From: Thermoleophilia bacterium UBA6103
GTDB lineage: Bacteria > Actinomycetota > Thermoleophilia > UBA2241
Length of the DNA stretch: 58,818 nucleotides
Direction: 5' to 3'
NCBI GenBank assembly: GCA_002423545.1
Contig: DIWP01000035.1
Coordinates: 45,257 to 104,074 of the forward strand
This document shows, piece by piece, positions 16,326-24,424 of this stretch. The position numbers and the translations under genes are program-made. Within the stretch, counting starts at the first letter, position 1; each line of letters opens with the position of its first letter. A model generated the notes under the pieces. The model worked only from the letters and a program-made list of their open reading frames with translations. It had not been told where the DNA came from and did not search any database.

Positions 16326-18598
16326 AGACGTGCATCGTGCGCCGGGGGCTGCCGCGGATCGACGCCGTCCCCAAGGTCACCGGGGAGGCCCGGTACACCG
16401 TCGACCTCAAGATGCCGGGCATGCTGATCGGCAAGATCCTGCGCAGCCCGCACCCGCATGCCCGCATCCGCTCCATCGACGTCTCGGCCGCCCGGGAGCT
16501 CGAAGGAGTCCTGGCCGTCATCACCGCCGAGGACGTCCCGGGCACCCTCTTCGCCTTCATGCAGGTCATGGCCGACAAGCACATCCTGTGCACCGACAAG
16601 GTGCGCTACGTCGGCGACGAGGTGGCGGCCGTCGCCGCCGTCGACGACGACACGGCCGAGAAGGCCATCGGCCTCATCGAGGTCGACTACGAGCTGCTGC
16701 CCCCCGTGCTGAGCGTCGAGGACGCACTGAAGCCGGACGCTCCTCTGGTGCATGAAGACAAGGACAGCAACCTCGGCTTCGAGGTGGAGCGGCTGTTCGG
16801 CGATCCCGACAAGGCCCTCGCCGAAGCCGACTACGTGGTGGAAGGGACCTACGTCACGCACGACCTGGCGCACACCTGCCTCGAGGTCTCCAACTGCGTG
16901 GTCAAGTGGGACAAGAAGGACCGCGTCACCGTCTGGACGAACACGCAGGCGCCGCACACGCAGCGGCAGGAGGTCGCTCGCCTGCTTGGCATCCCGCGGG
17001 CCAACGTGCGTGTGATCAGCTCGTATATGGGCGGTGGCTTCGGCTCCAAGCTGGTGACCGACATGAAGGCACCGATCGCCGCCGTGCTTTCGCGTATCAC
17101 CGGCCGTCCGGTGCGCATCGTCAACACCCGCAGCGAGGAGTTCACGACCGCCAAGACGCGCTATCCGTACACCATCCACCTCAAGACCGGCGCGAACAAG
17201 GACGGGCGTATCGTCGTCCGGGACATGACCGTGATCGGCGACAACGGCGCCTACCACGACAAGGGGCCGGCGACGATCAACTTCAGCGCCATGATGTTCG
17301 GCACGCTCTACAACGTCCCCAACATCCGCGCCGTCGGCAAGCTCATCTACACGAACCGGCAGATGGGCACGGCGTTCCGCGGCTTCGGCAACCCGCAGAT
17401 GGCGTTCGCCACCGAGTCGCAACTCGACGAGCTGGCCGAGAAGATGGGCATGGACCCGCTTGAGCTGCGTCTCAGGAATGCCAACCACGCCATGGAGACC
17501 ACGTCGTGCGGCGCCGAGGTCTGCGGCTGCGCGATGACCGAGTGCATGGAGATCGCGGCCGAGCGCATCGGCTGGAAGCAGAAGCGTAACGGCGCGAACG
17601 GCACGGTGCTGCGCGGCGTCGGTCTGGCCAACATGGTCCACACCGGCGGCGGCGGACGCTTCTACGGCTACAACTCCACCGAGGCGTTCATCAAGCTCTC
17701 CGACGACGGCACGGTCACGCTCATCACCTCGGCGCTCGACATGGGGCAGGGCGCGCACACGGCGATGGCGCAGATCGCCGCCGAGGAGCTCGGCGTGCGG
17801 CTCAGCGACGTTATCGTGCTCTCCAACGACACCGACCTGACGCCGTACGACCTCGGCGCCTGGGGCAGCCGGGCCACCTTCATGAACGGCAATGCCGTCT
17901 TCGAGGCGGCCCGCGAAGCCAGGCTCGCCTTGATCGAGGCGGCGGCCGAGATGCTGGAGGTGCCGGCCGCCGACATCCTCGTCGAGGAGGGTCAGATCTC
18001 GGTCAAGGGTTCCGACGAGAAGCACGCCATCGCCGAGATCGTCGATCACTCGGTGAACGAGCACGGCTGGACCATCTCGGGGACGGGGCGGTTCGTCGAC
18101 AAGCTCCCGGAGGGGTACACGATCAAGAGTGCCTTCGCGAAGAACATCCCCTGCTTCTCGTTCGGTACGCAGGCCGTAGAGGTCGAGATCGACGCGGAGA
18201 CCGGGCAGGTCCACGTGCTCAAGGTCATCGCCGCGCACGAGACCGGCACCACGATCAATCAGGTCATGGCCGAGGGTCAGATCGAGGGCAGCGTGGTGCA
18301 GGGCATCGGCTTCGCCCTGATGGAACGTCTGATCAGCGAGGAGGGCCGCATCGTCAACGATCGCTTCCTCGACTACAAGATCCCCAACATCGGCGACATC
18401 CCGGAGATCGAGGCCGTCTGCGTGGAGAGCGAGGGGACGAAGGGGCCGCTCGGTGCCAAAGGCATCGGCGAGCCCGGGCTCGTCCCCACGGCGCCGGCCA
18501 TCGCCAACGCCATCTACGACGCCATCGGCGTGCGGTTCCACGAGCTGCCCATCACCCGTGAGGAGGTCGTCAAGGCGCTGCGGGAGAAGCGAGAGTAG
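16322..18598 (+). CDS. Molybdenum hydroxylase large subunit (xanthine dehydrogenase family)
   Basis: 758-residue molybdopterin-cytosine-dinucleotide-binding subunit. Recognisable blocks: GEARYTVDLKMPGM at the N-terminus, YMGGGFGSK, TAFRGFGNPQ (the conserved Arg region near the Mo), GQGAHTAMAQIAAEELGV, and the catalytic base Glu in GAKGIGEPG near the C-terminus. The CO dehydrogenase active loop (AYRCSFR) is absent, so it is a hydroxylase of a (hetero)cyclic substrate. Three genes behind it encode maturation proteins YqeC, MocA and YqeB; YqeB/YqeC are markers of hydroxylases with a labile selenium atom (e.g. nicotinate, purine and xanthine dehydrogenases of clostridia). Start ATG 16322. Substrate: purine, nicotinate-like or related ring is inference. 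Confidence 0.93.
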   Translation: MKTCIVRRGLPRIDAVPKVTGEARYTVDLKMPGMLIGKILRSPHPHARIRSIDVSAARELEGVLAVITAEDVPGTLFAFMQVMADKHILCTDKVRYVGDEVAAVAAVDDDTAEKAIGLIEVDYELLPPVLSVEDALKPDAPLVHEDKDSNLGFEVERLFGDPDKALAEADYVVEGTYVTHDLAHTCLEVSNCVVKWDKKDRVTVWTNTQAPHTQRQEVARLLGIPRANVRVISSYMGGGFGSKLVTDMKAPIAAVLSRITGRPVRIVNTRSEEFTTAKTRYPYTIHLKTGANKDGRIVVRDMTVIGDNGAYHDKGPATINFSAMMFGTLYNVPNIRAVGKLIYTNRQMGTAFRGFGNPQMAFATESQLDELAEKMGMDPLELRLRNANHAMETTSCGAEVCGCAMTECMEIAAERIGWKQKRNGANGTVLRGVGLANMVHTGGGGRFYGYNSTEAFIKLSDDGTVTLITSALDMGQGAHTAMAQIAAEELGVRLSDVIVLSNDTDLTPYDLGAWGSRATFMNGNAVFEAAREARLALIEAAAEMLEVPAADILVEEGQISVKGSDEKHAIAEIVDHSVNEHGWTISGTGRFVDKLPEGYTIKSAFAKNIPCFSFGTQAVEVEIDAETGQVHVLKVIAAHETGTTINQVMAEGQIEGSVVQGIGFALMERLISEEGRIVNDRFLDYKIPNIGDIPEIEAVCVESEGTKGPLGAKGIGEPGLVPTAPAIANAIYDAIGVRFHELPITREEVVKALREKRE

Positions 18599-18606
18599 AG
18601 GTCGTG

Positions 18607-20070
18607 ATGCGCGCCGTCGCCCACCAGACGCTGACCGACGCGCTCGGCCTGGGGGACCGCGAGCTGGTCGCCCTGGTGGGCGGCGGCGGCAAGAGCAGCG
18701 CCCTGCGCGTCCTGGCGGAGGAGCGGGCCGCGGCCGGCGGCCGCGTCATCGCGACCACGAGCACGGCCATGTTCCTCTGGCAGCTTACCGAGCTGGGCGC
18801 GGTCGTGGTCGAGGCCGGCGATGAGGCTCTCATCGCCGGCCTCGACCACGCTCTGGCGGAGTCGGCGGTCGCCGGCGCCGCCCGGGCGCACGGCGTCGGC
18901 GGCAAGGTCGTCGGCCTCTCCACCACCGAGGTCGACGACCTCTGGGCGGCCGGCCTGGCCGACCTGCTGGTCGTCGAGGCCGACGGCAGCCGCGGCCGCT
19001 CCCTCAAGGCGTTCGCGTCACACGAGCCGCAGGTGCCGGCGGCGGCCACGACGATCGTCCTGACGGCCGGCCTCGATGTCATCGGTCGGCCGCTCGACGA
19101 TGACTCCGTGCACCGTGCCGGTCTGCTCGCCGCTGCCGTCGGCCGACCGCTCGGCGCACCGTTGACCACGGCCGTCGTGGCCGAGGCTCTGCGCCTGCAG
19201 GTACGGCGGCTGCGACGCTGCGGGTCGGAGCGGATCGTCGTGCTGCTCAACAAGGCCGACTCGGCCTCAGACGTCTCGCTGGCAGCGACTCTCGCCGGCG
19301 AGCTGCTGGACCGGTCCGGCCGCACCGCCGATGGGCCGACCGACGACGGCGACCTGCCCGACGCGGTGGCGGTCGCGACAGTGCGTGAGCGTCGGTCGTG
19401 GGCTCTCGTCGCTCAGAGCTGCGACGCGCGCGCGTCCGCCGACGCCGACGACGATCGGCGTCATGCCGCCGGTGATGCGGGGCCGCGGGTGGCGGCGATC
19501 GTGCTCGCCGCCGGACGCGCCACGCGCATGGGCGTGCAGAAGGTCCTGCTGCCGCTGCACGGCAGGACGCTCGTGGGTCGGGCCGTCGATGCCGCCGTGC
19601 GGAGCAAGGCGTGCCGGACGCTGGTGGTGATCGGTCACGAGGCCGACCGCGTGCGGCAGGAGATCGCCGCCGAGCCGGTGACGGTCGTGGAGAACCCGGA
19701 CCACGCCGCCGGCATGAGCAGCTCGCTGCGCGCCGGAGTGCGGGCGGCCGGCGACGATGTCGACGCCGCGCTCATCCTGCTCGGCGATCAGCCATACGTG
19801 ACGTCCGACCTGCTGGACCGGCTCATCGACCGCTTCTGGGCGACTGCCGCCCCGGCTGTGCGGCCGGTCGCCGACGGCCGGCCGGCCAATCCGGTGCTGC
19901 TGGGCGCCGCGCTGTTCCCGGAGATCATGGCGCAGCGCGGGGATGTCGGCGGCCGGGAGATCCTCGAGCGCCATGCTGGTCAGGTCTCCCTCGTCGAGAT
20001 CGACGATCCGCGGACGGTCGCCGACATCGACACCGTCCGGGACTACGAGGCGGTCGGGGGTCACGCATGA
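18607..20070 (+). CDS. YqeC-MocA fusion: Se-dependent hydroxylase accessory protein plus molybdopterin cytidylyltransferase
   Basis: Two proteins joined in one 487-residue chain. Residues 1 to about 285 match YqeC: a P-loop-like VGGGGKSSALRVLAEE, ATTSTAMF, and VEADGSRGRSLKAF. After a short linker, residues about 290-487 are a MobA-like nucleotidyltransferase of the MocA kind: VAAIVLAAGRATRMGVQK, LLGDQPYV and GGREILERH, which adds CMP to molybdopterin for hydroxylases of the xanthine dehydrogenase family. ATG 18607 is preferred over GTG 18604 for ribosome-binding spacing (AGAGG). The gene follows the large subunit by 8 nt. The fusion supports a joint role in cofactor maturation; YqeC's exact reaction is not established. 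Confidence 0.88.
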   Translation: MRAVAHQTLTDALGLGDRELVALVGGGGKSSALRVLAEERAAAGGRVIATTSTAMFLWQLTELGAVVVEAGDEALIAGLDHALAESAVAGAARAHGVGGKVVGLSTTEVDDLWAAGLADLLVVEADGSRGRSLKAFASHEPQVPAAATTIVLTAGLDVIGRPLDDDSVHRAGLLAAAVGRPLGAPLTTAVVAEALRLQVRRLRRCGSERIVVLLNKADSASDVSLAATLAGELLDRSGRTADGPTDDGDLPDAVAVATVRERRSWALVAQSCDARASADADDDRRHAAGDAGPRVAAIVLAAGRATRMGVQKVLLPLHGRTLVGRAVDAAVRSKACRTLVVIGHEADRVRQEIAAEPVTVVENPDHAAGMSSSLRAGVRAAGDDVDAALILLGDQPYVTSDLLDRLIDRFWATAAPAVRPVADGRPANPVLLGAALFPEIMAQRGDVGGREILERHAGQVSLVEIDDPRTVADIDTVRDYEAVGGHA

Positions 20071-20104
20071 CGCCCGCCCGCAGCCTCGCCGCTGGAGATG
20101 GCGC

Positions 20105-21016
20105 ATGAGTGGTGTCGCTCAGCGAATGGCGTCAGTGTCACCACGGGACGTCCCAGGACGTGTCGTCGAGGCTCGTCCCACGGCGCTCATCAAGGGCGCC
20201 GGCGACCTCGCCACCGGGGTGGCGCTGCGCCTGCTGCGCTCCGGGTTCGCCGTGGTCATGACCGAGCTGCCGCGGCCGACGGTGATCAGACGCACGGTCG
20301 CCTTCGCCGAGGCCGTCTACGCGGACCGCGTGATCGTGGAGGGCGTCGAGGCGGTACGGGTGGCGCCCGGCGACGACCTCTCCGGCCTGCTGCGCCGCGG
20401 TGCCGTCCCGGTGGTTGTCGACCCCGACGTTTCGGTGCGCCATGTGCTCCACCCCGATCTGCTCGTCGACGCCGTCATCGCCAAGCGCAACACCGGGACG
20501 CGCATCGACGACGCGCCGGCGGTGGTGGCCCTCGGGCCCGGTTTCCGGGCCGGGCGCGACGTCCACGCCGTCATCGAGACGCAGCGCGGCCACACCCTCG
20601 GCCGGGTGATCAGGGACGGCGAGGCACTGGCCGACACCGGCGTCCCGGGAGAGGTGGGCGGGTTCGCCGGGGAGCGCGTGCTGCGGGCGCCGCGGGCCGG
20701 CAGCTTCCACGGCCTGCGGCAGATCGGCGACCGCGTCGCCCGTGGCGACGTGGTGGCAGAGGTGGACGGCGAGCCGGTCCGCTCCACCCTCGATGGGGTG
20801 CTGCGCGGTCTGCTGCACACAGGGCTGCCGGTGACGCCCGGGTACAAGGTCGGGGACGTGGACCCGCGTGCCGCGCGCGAGCACTGCTTCCTCGTCTCGG
20901 ATAAGGCGCTGTCGGTCGCCGGCGGCGTGCTCGAAGCCGCCTGCGCTCTGCTCGGCGGGCCACGACCGGCCCCGGCGGACGGTGCTGCCACGCTTTCGAA
21001 CGGATCGCAGACATGA
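20105..21016 (+). CDS. yqeB: YqeB-family selenium-dependent molybdenum hydroxylase maturation protein
   Basis: 303-residue protein of the YqeB/EF2563 family. The N-terminal Rossmann-like segment IKGAGDLATGVALRLLRSGF and the following PTVIRRTVAFAEAVY block are family signatures; the C-terminal part (FHGLRQIGDRVARGDVVAEVDG) resembles a biotinyl/lipoyl-like beta fold. Comparative genomics (orphan SelD with YqeB/YqeC) ties the family to insertion of a labile selenium into molybdenum hydroxylases. ATG 20105 is chosen; the N-terminal 25 residues before ALIKGAGD are not conserved in pattern. Sits directly behind the YqeC-MocA fusion. No selD is in the window; the model requires one elsewhere. Confidence 0.88.
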   Translation: MSGVAQRMASVSPRDVPGRVVEARPTALIKGAGDLATGVALRLLRSGFAVVMTELPRPTVIRRTVAFAEAVYADRVIVEGVEAVRVAPGDDLSGLLRRGAVPVVVDPDVSVRHVLHPDLLVDAVIAKRNTGTRIDDAPAVVALGPGFRAGRDVHAVIETQRGHTLGRVIRDGEALADTGVPGEVGGFAGERVLRAPRAGSFHGLRQIGDRVARGDVVAEVDGEPVRSTLDGVLRGLLHTGLPVTPGYKVGDVDPRAAREHCFLVSDKALSVAGGVLEAACALLGGPRPAPADGAATLSNGSQT

Positions 21017-21071
21017 TCGCCACGACACGATCCCGAACAGGGTCCCATACCCGTCCTGAAGGAGGTCCGCA

Positions 21072-22073
21072 GTGAAGTCGTACCAGACACTGATCAAAGG
21101 CGCCCGGCTGGTGGTCGAGCGCTGTTTCGACGTGCAGGAGGGCGACAGCGTCCTGGTCATCTGTGATGAGGACCATCGCCGCGAGGCCGAGGCGATCGCC
21201 GGAGTGGCGGTCTCGCTCGGGGCGTACCCCGTCGTCGCCGATGTCTCTCATCACGTGAGTGCTGCGATGGCCTCCATGGCGGTGCCGATGGAGCCGTCGA
21301 AGACGGTGGCGGCGGCGATGAAGGCCTCGGACGTGATCATCATCACCACCAATCTGGAGTGGGCCAACCGTTTCGCCCACGTCGATCCGGTGGCCGAGAG
21401 TGTCAAGCTGGGCGCCAAGATCGGCTCGGTCGAGGAGGGCATGGCCGACTGGGATATCACCGCCGAGGACATCGACCTCATGGTCGAGCGGGCCGAGAAG
21501 GTCATGGCGGCCATGGAAGGCGCCAAGTGGTGTCGCGTGACCACGCCGGCCGGTACAGACGTGCGCGTCAGCGTCGAGGGTCGCCCGCCGCTCAAGGTCA
21601 TCCCGATCAAGGGCGCCGGCGAGATGATGGGTCCGGTGCCGCTCTGGGGCGAGGTCGCCTACGCCGCCTGCGAGGACAAGACCGAGGGCGTCATCGTGGT
21701 CGACGGCATCATGCTCGGCGTCGGCGTGCCCGGCACGCTGAAGGAGCCGATGACGTGGAAGATCGAGGGCGGCCGCGCCGTCGAGATCACCGGCGGCCCG
21801 GTGGCCGACCGTCTGCGCGAGGTCGTGGAGGGCTCCGACGAGATGGCGAACGTGGTGGCCGAGTACGCCATCGGCATGAGCGACAAGGAAGTCCTCGGCT
21901 CGCCGTCGGAGAAGGGCATGATGGGCACCGTCCACTTCGCTCTCGGTGACAACGCTCACTGCTATCCGGGTGGCCAGAGCCACAGCAGACTGCACCTCGA
22001 CGGGTCCATCCGTAACGTGACCATCGAGGTCGACGGAAAGACGATCATCAAGGATGGTGCCCTTGTCATCTGA
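21072..22073 (+). CDS. Aminopeptidase M29/NicX-like (2,5-dihydroxypyridine dioxygenase family) protein
   Basis: 333-residue protein related to the M29 aminopeptidase/NicX group. The C-terminal metal-binding block GTVHFALGDNAHCYPGGQSHSRLHLDG (quoted as GTVHFALGDN and SRLHLDG ends) carries the His/Asp pattern of the family; the N-terminal part is an alpha/beta domain (DSVLVICDEDHRREAEAI). Start GTG 21072 follows a strong GAAGGAGGT ribosome-binding site. NicX opens the ring of 2,5-dihydroxypyridine, while M29 proteins are metallo-aminopeptidases; the two cannot be told apart by eye. Its place behind a molybdenum hydroxylase favours ring or amide cleavage of the catabolic substrate over general peptidase work. 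Confidence 0.7.
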   Translation: MKSYQTLIKGARLVVERCFDVQEGDSVLVICDEDHRREAEAIAGVAVSLGAYPVVADVSHHVSAAMASMAVPMEPSKTVAAAMKASDVIIITTNLEWANRFAHVDPVAESVKLGAKIGSVEEGMADWDITAEDIDLMVERAEKVMAAMEGAKWCRVTTPAGTDVRVSVEGRPPLKVIPIKGAGEMMGPVPLWGEVAYAACEDKTEGVIVVDGIMLGVGVPGTLKEPMTWKIEGGRAVEITGGPVADRLREVVEGSDEMANVVAEYAIGMSDKEVLGSPSEKGMMGTVHFALGDNAHCYPGGQSHSRLHLDGSIRNVTIEVDGKTIIKDGALVI

Positions 22074-22494
22074 ACCGACATCGGAGCAGGCCGCGCGCGT
22101 GCGCGTGGTCGGCCTGGAAGACGGCAAGCGGACCGACATCCCCGGCGGTCACTGGGTCTGCGAGCTCGTCTCGGGGCCGATGAACGGTGCCCAGGCGACC
22201 ATGCTGGGCTACTCGACCTGGGCGCCCGGCGCGGACACCAGGCAGCTCGTGCACGAGACCGATGAGCTGGCGTACATCACCGAGGGTGAGGGCAAGCTCA
22301 CGATCGGCGCCGAGCGAGTACCGTTCCGGGCCGGGCAGGCGCTGCTGATCCCGGCCGGTGTGCCCCATGGGATCATCAACGACTCCAACGCCGACATGGC
22401 GATGGTCTACGTGTTCTCGCACCCCGAGTATCCGCCGACCAGAGAGGCGACCGCCGAGGAGCTGGGCGGGGAGGACGCCGCGACCGGCGCGTGA
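22054..22494 (+). CDS. Cupin-domain protein
   Basis: 146-residue single-domain cupin. Motif 1 region HETDELAYITEGEGKLTIG (residues about 68-86) and motif 2 PAGVPHGIIN with its His give a likely metal site, although the first motif has HETDE rather than the HxHxxxxE form. The ATG at 22054 overlaps the preceding gene by 20 nt. Small cupins of this type occur as isomerases, ring-cleavage helpers or (S)-ureidoglycine aminohydrolase-like enzymes; given a class V aminotransferase at 3187, an (S)-ureidoglycine-type role is conceivable but unproven. Confidence 0.75.
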   Translation: MVPLSSEPTSEQAARVRVVGLEDGKRTDIPGGHWVCELVSGPMNGAQATMLGYSTWAPGADTRQLVHETDELAYITEGEGKLTIGAERVPFRAGQALLIPAGVPHGIINDSNADMAMVYVFSHPEYPPTREATAEELGGEDAATGA

Positions 22495-22498
22495 GCCG

Positions 22499-22744
22499 AT
22501 GAAGGTCACGGCCGTGCTGCTCGGCATGCATCGGGCCTACCTGCCGCCGGGGGCGGCAGAGGACGGGCGTGTCACGCTCGACCTGCCGGCCGGCCGGGTG
22601 ACGCCGGCGACCGTGGCGGCGGCCCTCGGCATGCCGCCCGACGCCGCCCGTGTGGTGTTCCGCGACGGGGAGGCGATCGCGACCGACCACCGCCTCGGGG
22701 ACGGCGACACGGTGACGTTCCTGTGGCCGATCGGCGGCGGCTGA
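22499..22744 (+). CDS. Second MoaD/ThiS-like sulfur carrier
   Basis: 81-residue ubiquitin-fold protein ending in WPIGGG, so it has the Gly-Gly tail needed for adenylation and thiocarboxylate formation. ATG 22499 overlaps no gene but is 4 nt after the cupin stop; the N-terminus MKVTAVLLGMHRAYLPPG is that of MoaD-type proteins. It is the last gene of the second operon, as the first MoaD-like gene is near the end of the first module, so each AOR has its own carrier. Likely supplies sulfur for the pterin cofactor of the second AOR or of the hydroxylase. A perfect hairpin follows. Confidence 0.82.
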   Translation: MKVTAVLLGMHRAYLPPGAAEDGRVTLDLPAGRVTPATVAAALGMPPDAARVVFRDGEAIATDHRLGDGDTVTFLWPIGGG

Positions 22745-22766
22745 GCGGCCGCGCGCAGCGAGTGTC

Positions 22767-22798
22767 GACGGCCGGCGGCCGGCGCGCCGCCGGCCGTC
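22767..22798. terminator. Bidirectional terminator between convergent genes
   Basis: Perfect 12-bp stem (GACGGCCGGCGG at 22767-22778 and its complement at 22787-22798) with an 8-nt loop, lying between the plus-strand moaD-like stop and the minus-strand M20 peptidase stop. No T-tract, but position between convergent ends supports termination in both directions. Confidence 0.65.
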
Positions 22799-22821
22799 CC
22801 GGCGGGGTGCGGCACGGGTCG

Positions 22822-24321
22822 TCAGCCGCCGCAGAGGCGGCGGACCATCGCCTCGTAGACGTCGACGGCGCGTCGCAGGTGGGCCAACGGCACATGCTCG
22901 TTGGGGCGGTGGATGTTGCCGGCCGCTTCGCCGGGGCCGAAGACCAGGACGTCGAGGCCGGCGTCCCGATACTGGGCTGCCTCGGTGGTGCCGCTCTTGA
23001 GCTCGGGGTCCACCGGCAGGCGGTGGTCGCGCAGCACGCCGTGCAGGCTGTGCAACAGCGGTGAACCGGGCATGGCGGCAAACGGAGGATCGTCCTGGAC
23101 ACGCTCGATCCGCAGCTCACAGTCGGCGGTCTGCTCGGCGAGCTGATCGATCCGCTTCAGATGGGTCGCCAGTCGTTCGGCGGCCGCGTCGCCGGGCACG
23201 GAACGGACGTCGATGGTGTACGAGAGCTCACCGGCGGTCAGCGAGACAAGGCCGTTGTTGACGGTGCTGTAGGGGGGCTCAAAGCCGGCGACCTGATCGA
23301 GCAGGAGGTCGGCACGGAGCGCGGCGACATGGCGATGCAGGGCGAGCAGGAGGGTGACCAGCTGCGGCGACCAGGTGGCGTGCTCCGGGCAGGGCATGTC
23401 GACGACTGCCGGGCCGGGGATGGCGGGACCGACCTGAGGGCTGTCGTCTCCAGCGCGACGGCTGCGCCGGAATGCCGCGTCGTCGAGCGCCGTCGGGCCG
23501 ACCATGATCATCTCGGCCCGGTCGGCGACCTTGTTGACCAGGTCGCCGCCCTGGAGGTCGAGGACCACCGGTGGCGTCGGCGCCGAGAGCGACTGCAGGG
23601 TGTCAAGGCAGGCGTCGTTGGCCGAGACGCCCTTGTGGACCTGGGAGGAGTGTGCAGAGGCGCCGTGGAACGTGATGCGCCGGCAATGCCCGGCCGGCGC
23701 CGGCTGCGTCGCTGCGCGGGCCGTACAGCGAAGCTCGAGGAAGCCCTTGTGGGCCGTGCAGGGGCGCAGGCCGGTGGCCTCGCCGACCAGGACGGCCGCC
23801 GGCAGGGGAGCGGTCTCGCGCAACAGGAGCCTGGCGCCCCAGCGGCCGACCTCTTCGCCGTAGGTGCCGGCCAGCAGGACCGGCCGCTGAAGCGGCGTCT
23901 CGGCGAGTCGCTCCAGGGCCACCAGCTTGCAGAGGAAGTCAAGCTTCACGTCGGCGCTGCCCAGCCCGACAAGCAGGCCGCCCCGCTCGGTCAGCCGGAA
24001 CGGGTCGCCGCCGGTCTGCGTCCAGAGCGCCTCGTCGCCGGGCGGTACCGTGTCGAGGTGGGTGGCCAGCAGCAGCGCCGGTCGTTCGGCGGCGACGGCA
24101 GGCCCCGCTGCGGCGCCGCCGGCAGTGGTCGCCGAACCGCCTCGTCCGGCGAGCAGGTTGTGCTGCTCGACCCCGTCGCGGCGTTCGGTCTGCAGGTGCA
24201 CCGTCAGGCCGGCCCGTCGGCACAGCGGTGCAAGGTAGTCGACGACGGCCCGGTCTGAGACACTCGACCGGCTGTCGATGGCGATGAGCTCGCGGGCGGC
24301 TTGAAGGAGATCGATGGACAT
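22822..24321 (-). CDS. M20-family metallopeptidase (ArgE/DapE/ACY1 type)
   Basis: 499-residue zinc amidohydrolase, longer than the 370-420 residues usual for ArgE/DapE because of an insertion rich in Ala/Gly after AGRGG and an extended dimerisation domain. Zinc-binding and catalytic blocks are ATHLDTVPPG (His and Asp), GLGSADVKLDFL (Asp) and GTYGEEVGRWG (catalytic Glu-Glu); the final His is in HRPNEHVPL. Removes an acyl or aminoacyl group from a small substrate. Divergent from the lipoprotein gene, convergent with the catabolic operon, and served by its own promoter with almost no leader. Confidence 0.87.
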   Translation of the reverse strand: MSIDLLQAARELIAIDSRSSVSDRAVVDYLAPLCRRAGLTVHLQTERRDGVEQHNLLAGRGGSATTAGGAAAGPAVAAERPALLLATHLDTVPPGDEALWTQTGGDPFRLTERGGLLVGLGSADVKLDFLCKLVALERLAETPLQRPVLLAGTYGEEVGRWGARLLLRETAPLPAAVLVGEATGLRPCTAHKGFLELRCTARAATQPAPAGHCRRITFHGASAHSSQVHKGVSANDACLDTLQSLSAPTPPVVLDLQGGDLVNKVADRAEMIMVGPTALDDAAFRRSRRAGDDSPQVGPAIPGPAVVDMPCPEHATWSPQLVTLLLALHRHVAALRADLLLDQVAGFEPPYSTVNNGLVSLTAGELSYTIDVRSVPGDAAAERLATHLKRIDQLAEQTADCELRIERVQDDPPFAAMPGSPLLHSLHGVLRDHRLPVDPELKSGTTEAAQYRDAGLDVLVFGPGEAAGNIHRPNEHVPLAHLRRAVDVYEAMVRRLCGG

Positions 24322-24329
24322 CTGCCCCG

Positions 24330-24358
24330 ACTATACGGAGTGCCGTGGTCGACGGCAA
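24330..24358 (-). promoter_or_regulatory. Promoter of M20 peptidase, leaderless type
   Basis: Read on the minus strand: TTGCCG (24358-24353), 17-nt spacer, TATAGT (24335-24330), then only 8 nt to the ATG at 24321. The predicted transcription start falls on or within 2 nt of the start codon and there is no Shine-Dalgarno, so the mRNA is probably leaderless. Confidence 0.6.
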
Positions 24359-24424
24359 GGAGGCCGGCGCCGCGATCGGCCTGCCGGCCGGCGCTGCCGC
24401 GGCCTGCGCCGGTGGGGGATCGTG

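Noticed and set aside
16259..18541. A 760-codon open frame on the minus strand opposite the hydroxylase large subunit
   Set aside because: Asp/His/Arg/Val-rich composition typical of antisense GC-rich frames; the plus-strand protein is unmistakable.
14965..18598. Carbon monoxide dehydrogenase (CoxMSL)
   Set aside because: The large subunit lacks the AYRCSFR active-site loop and has the xanthine dehydrogenase-type FRGFG motif.
14965..18598. 4-Hydroxybenzoyl-CoA reductase
   Set aside because: The FAD subunit lacks the extra Cys-rich insertion for a [4Fe-4S] cluster.
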